The translations under genes and the position numbers were made by a program. The notes below the pieces were generated by a model. The model made no database searches, was not told the origin of the DNA, and saw nothing but the letters and a program-made list of their open reading frames with translations. A stretch of 64,000 nt of DNA from Microbacterium sp. 10M-3C3 (GTDB lineage Bacteria; Actinomycetota; Actinomycetes; Actinomycetales; Microbacteriaceae): contig NZ_CP034245.1 in the NCBI RefSeq assembly GCF_003931875.1, positions 248,001 to 312,000 on the forward strand. The letters are read 5' to 3'. Positions 61,854 to 64,000 of this stretch are shown piece by piece. Within the stretch, counting starts at the first letter, position 1; the number at the start of each line of letters is the position of its first letter.

Positions 61854-62920
61854 CGCGATCCTTTCGCGTCGGGACGGCCGCCGATGGCCAGCGACCCATC
61901 GGGAGGAGCGGACGCCGCGCCGTCACCGGATGCGGCGGGCGCGGTCGCCGCGGCCGGTGCGCCGTCGGCGGGCGCGGGCAGGTCGTCGAGGCCGTCGCCC
62001 GACGGCGCGAAGAACACCGATCCGGTCAGGGCCGTCGAGAAGTCGAGCAGCCGGTCGTGCAGACCCGGCGGATCGCCGATGAACATGCGCTCGAGCATGC
62101 GCTGGATGACCCACAGGTGCCGCGAGTAGCCGGCGAAGTATGTGCCGAACTCGCCGCGACCCGGGCTTCCGAAGGGCATGTTGTCGCGCAGGATCGAATG
62201 CTCCACGCCGTCGTCGTCGACGATCGTGGTGAGGGTCTTGTGCGAGCGCTGCCCGCTGTCGGCGTCGGGCAGCTCGATGTTCTCGGCCTTGGTCCGCCCG
62301 AGGATCGCCTCCTGCACCTCGGTCGGCAGCGCGCGCCACGCCGACAGCGGATGCACGTACTTCTGCACGACGACGTAGCTGCCGCCCGCGTGGTCGGCGT
62401 CCTCGTCCCCGACGAGCACGGCCTCGGGCACCGCCGGCCCGACGGGGTTCGCTGTGCCGTCGACGAAGCCGAGGAGGTCGCGGCGGTCGAACGAGCGGAA
62501 GCCGATCGTCTCGTCGACGACGCGCACCGCCGGCCCGAGCGCGTCGAGCAACTGACGTTCGAACTCGAAGACGATGTCCGCCCGTTCGGCGCGGATGTGG
62601 AAGAGGAGGTCGCCGGCGGTGGCCGGCGCGGTGTGGGCCGCGCCGACGACGGGCGAGAACGGGCGCAGTTCGCGGGGGAGCGACGCCGAGGTCAGGCGTG
62701 GCCATGCGGCCGCGCCGATGCCGACCGTGCACGTGAGGGTGCCGTCGGGGTCGCGGAAGGCGACCGCCTTGATCGATTCCGACAGGCTCGTGAGCACGTC
62801 GCGCACGGTGTCGACCGCGTCGGCACCGGCTGCGAGCTCCACGACGAGGAACGTCGCGTGCGAGGTCAGCGCGGCGGTCGGGCGCTGGACGGCGCCCGCC
62901 CCCTCATGATCAGCCGGCAT
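61850..62920 (-). CDS. Dyp-type heme peroxidase, encapsulin cargo
   Basis: 356 residues. The DyP signature GFVDGTANPVG (catalytic Asp), SHKTL region with a likely heme His, and FAGYSRHLWVIQRMLERMF with the distal Arg are present, matching bacterial type B enzymes. After ~300 a flexible Ala/Pro linker leads to PPDGSLAIGG, an excellent match to the DGSLxIG targeting peptide that docks cargo inside encapsulin. It uses H2O2 to oxidise dyes or aromatic compounds. ATG 62920 overlaps the zinc-finger gene by 11 bp. Confidence 0.95.
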   Translation of the reverse strand: MPADHEGAGAVQRPTAALTSHATFLVVELAAGADAVDTVRDVLTSLSESIKAVAFRDPDGTLTCTVGIGAAAWPRLTSASLPRELRPFSPVVGAAHTAPATAGDLLFHIRAERADIVFEFERQLLDALGPAVRVVDETIGFRSFDRRDLLGFVDGTANPVGPAVPEAVLVGDEDADHAGGSYVVVQKYVHPLSAWRALPTEVQEAILGRTKAENIELPDADSGQRSHKTLTTIVDDDGVEHSILRDNMPFGSPGRGEFGTYFAGYSRHLWVIQRMLERMFIGDPPGLHDRLLDFSTALTGSVFFAPSGDGLDDLPAPADGAPAAATAPAASGDGAASAPPDGSLAIGGRPDAKGSR

Positions 62921-63272
62921 CCGCGGCCCGCTCCAGCTCCCGCTCCCAGTCCGCGGGCACACGGCCCGCCGGCCCCGGCACCGGCTGATCGGCCGGATGA
63001 CTCCGCGGCGGTGCGAGCTCGGGCCCGGCGAGCATCTCGTCGTCGCGGTAGCTGTAGAACCAGTCCTCGCCCGGTTCGAAGCTCTGGATGACGTCGTGGC
63101 CCGTGGCGCGGGCGTGCGCGGTCGCGTGGCGGTTCAGCGAGCTGTCGCAGCATCCGATGTGCCCGCATGTGGCGCAGCGGCGCAGATGGAACCACCACGA
63201 CCCCATCGCGTCGCACTCGACGCATCCGGTGCCCGACGGCGGCACCTCGGGGCGGATGTCGGTCGCGCTCAT
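62910..63272 (-). CDS. UBP-type zinc-finger protein
   Basis: 120 residues. The zinc-binding UBP fold shows GCVECDAMG, CATCGHIGCCDSS and HATAHARATGHDVIQSFEPGE, the pattern of the eukaryotic-like ZnF-UBP found in small actinobacterial proteins of unknown role. ATG 63272 has GGAAGGAG upstream. As first gene of the DyP/encapsulin operon it might regulate loading or respond to redox stress; that is contextual only. Confidence 0.9.
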   Translation of the reverse strand: MSATDIRPEVPPSGTGCVECDAMGSWWFHLRRCATCGHIGCCDSSLNRHATAHARATGHDVIQSFEPGEDWFYSYRDDEMLAGPELAPPRSHPADQPVPGPAGRVPADWERELERAADAG

Positions 63273-63303
63273 GCGTGCTCCTTCCGGGTGGGCGGGGGTG
63301 CTT

Positions 63304-63316
63304 CCTGACTATCAGG
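63304..63316. promoter_or_regulatory. Palindromic site upstream of the encapsulin operon
   Basis: CCTGACTATCAGG, 5-bp arms around CTA, 32 bp before the zinc-finger ATG. On the minus strand it contains GATAGT, a possible -10, so a bound repressor would block the promoter. No matching regulator is encoded nearby. Confidence 0.4.
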
Positions 63317-63436
63317 TCGGGCGCCTCGGATGAAGGGGTGGCGGGTGGCCCCCTCAGGACCACACAGGCGGCGCGTAAGCGTCCCCCATGGATCTGACGC
63401 GCTCACGGGCGGATGAGGCGGCGCGCCCGCCGGGCT

Positions 63437-63442
63437 TAGCGT
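63437..63442 (+). promoter_or_regulatory. -10 box (TAGCGT) for the S9 peptidase
   Basis: TAGCGT, six bases (GGAGGC), ATG at 63449. The spacer could also be read as a very close ribosome site, but its distance is too short for normal use. Confidence 0.55.
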
Positions 63443-63448
63443 GGAGGC

Positions 63449-64000
63449 ATGCCCCCTACCGCATTCGATTCGCTCGACGACTACATCGCCCTTCCCCGCA
63501 TCGAGGCGCTCGCCCTCTCGCCCGACGGCGCGCGCGTCGTGCTGACCGTCGCGACCCTGACGAAGGACGCGACCGGGTACGAGAGGTCGCTGTGGGAGGT
63601 GGCTGTCGACGGCAGCGGAGCGCCGCGCCGGCTCACGCGCTCGGCGAAGGGCGAGTCGGGCGCCGCGTTCACCTCGACCGGGGATGTGCTCTTCGTCAGT
63701 GCGCGGCCCGATCCCGAGGCCGACGAGGAGGCCGGCCAGCTGTGGCTGCTCCCCGCCGCCGGCGGCGAGGCGCGTCCGGTCACGCGGCTCGCGGGCGGGG
63801 CCTCGGGGGTCGCGGCGGCGGCCGCCGCATCCGAGCGCGTCGTCATCACCGCCGACCTCCTGCCCTCGGCCGACACGCTGGAGCGCGACGCCCAGCTGCG
63901 CGCCGAGCGCACCACGCGGAAGGTCTCCGCGCTCCTGCACGACCGCTATCCGGTGCGCTATTGGGACCACGACCTCGGGCCGGGTGAGCCGCACCTGCTC
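63449..64000 (+). CDS. S9-family (prolyl-oligopeptidase-type) peptidase, N-terminal part
   Basis: 184 codons visible, open to the window edge. The sequence ALSPDGARVVLTVATL, GDVLFVSARPDP and LWLLPAAGGEARPVTRLAGG are WD/TolB-like beta-propeller blades of S9C acylaminoacyl-peptidases. The catalytic hydrolase domain would lie beyond 64000. ATG 63449 is fixed by its position after the TAGCGT box. Confidence 0.88.
   Translation, partial: MPPTAFDSLDDYIALPRIEALALSPDGARVVLTVATLTKDATGYERSLWEVAVDGSGAPRRLTRSAKGESGAAFTSTGDVLFVSARPDPEADEEAGQLWLLPAAGGEARPVTRLAGGASGVAAAAAASERVVITADLLPSADTLERDAQLRAERTTRKVSALLHDRYPVRYWDHDLGPGEPHLL

Overview
The window is very GC-rich DNA (roughly 70% or more by eye) with dense, Ala/Arg-rich coding, many GTG starts and frequent 4-base GTGA/ATGA gene overlaps. 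Gene content (linocin-type encapsulin with a DyP peroxidase, MoxR/DUF58/transglutaminase/FHA/PP2C/kinase cluster, CPA1 antiporter, GT2-GtrA fusion, WXG/ESX-like helical proteins) points to an actinobacterium. The recurring GCATCCG/CGGATGC word and the overall gene style fit the Microbacteriaceae, most likely Microbacterium or a close relative; this is inference. No rRNA, tRNA, CRISPR, insertion sequence or phage gene was recognised, so this looks like ordinary chromosome.

Layout. 1-1205 (minus): an ECF-type vitamin-precursor importer, ATPase cut by the window edge. 1352-8401: secreted subtilase, pirin, small GNAT, RecQ helicase. 8526-11559: a four-gene translationally coupled operon of ESX-like helical proteins, one carrying a membrane segment and a GxSxG hydrolase domain, plus a lipoprotein. 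11633-17915: DUF2000 protein divergent from an AraC regulator, acyl-CoA oxidase, small membrane protein, Tag glycosylase, DEAD-box RNA helicase. 18098-24042: TetR regulator with an unusual LLM-monooxygenase/FAD-oxidase fusion, then a UvrA paralogue and an unknown protein. 24103-26607: OatA-like acyltransferase.

26749-41941 is the largest functional unit: a 2021-residue Ig/fibronectin-III surface protein followed by MoxR ATPase, DUF58 protein, a transglutaminase-fold protein whose catalytic Cys is replaced by Asp, FHA protein, PP2C phosphatase, second FHA protein and a membrane Ser/Thr kinase with an Fn3-like ectodomain. They are almost all overlapping, so a phospho-signalling module appears coupled to assembly or folding of a giant envelope protein. 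42350-45326 is a histidine kinase/response regulator/DUF4097-like envelope-sensing operon.

45408-54138: resolvase-like orphan domain, Na+/H+ antiporter, zinc metallopeptidase and proline iminopeptidase, aldehyde dehydrogenase, kynureninase, glutaredoxin and a polyprenol-glycosyltransferase/GtrA fusion. 54287-58444: polysaccharide deacetylase divergent from a DUF2975/HTH pair with an inverted-repeat operator, then an isolated cytochrome oxidase subunit I. 58465-63272 (minus): a UBP zinc-finger/DyP/encapsulin/PoxB/SDR operon, in which DyP ends with an encapsulin-targeting peptide. The window closes in the start of an S9 peptidase.

Two genome-wide features stand out. First, four near-identical-length (61-62 bp) palindromic elements with CGCGAGAAC ends lie at gene borders, one inside a coding sequence and one supplying a stop codon. 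Second, at least nine genes have a TANNNT box exactly 6 nt before the start codon, the signature of leaderless transcription.
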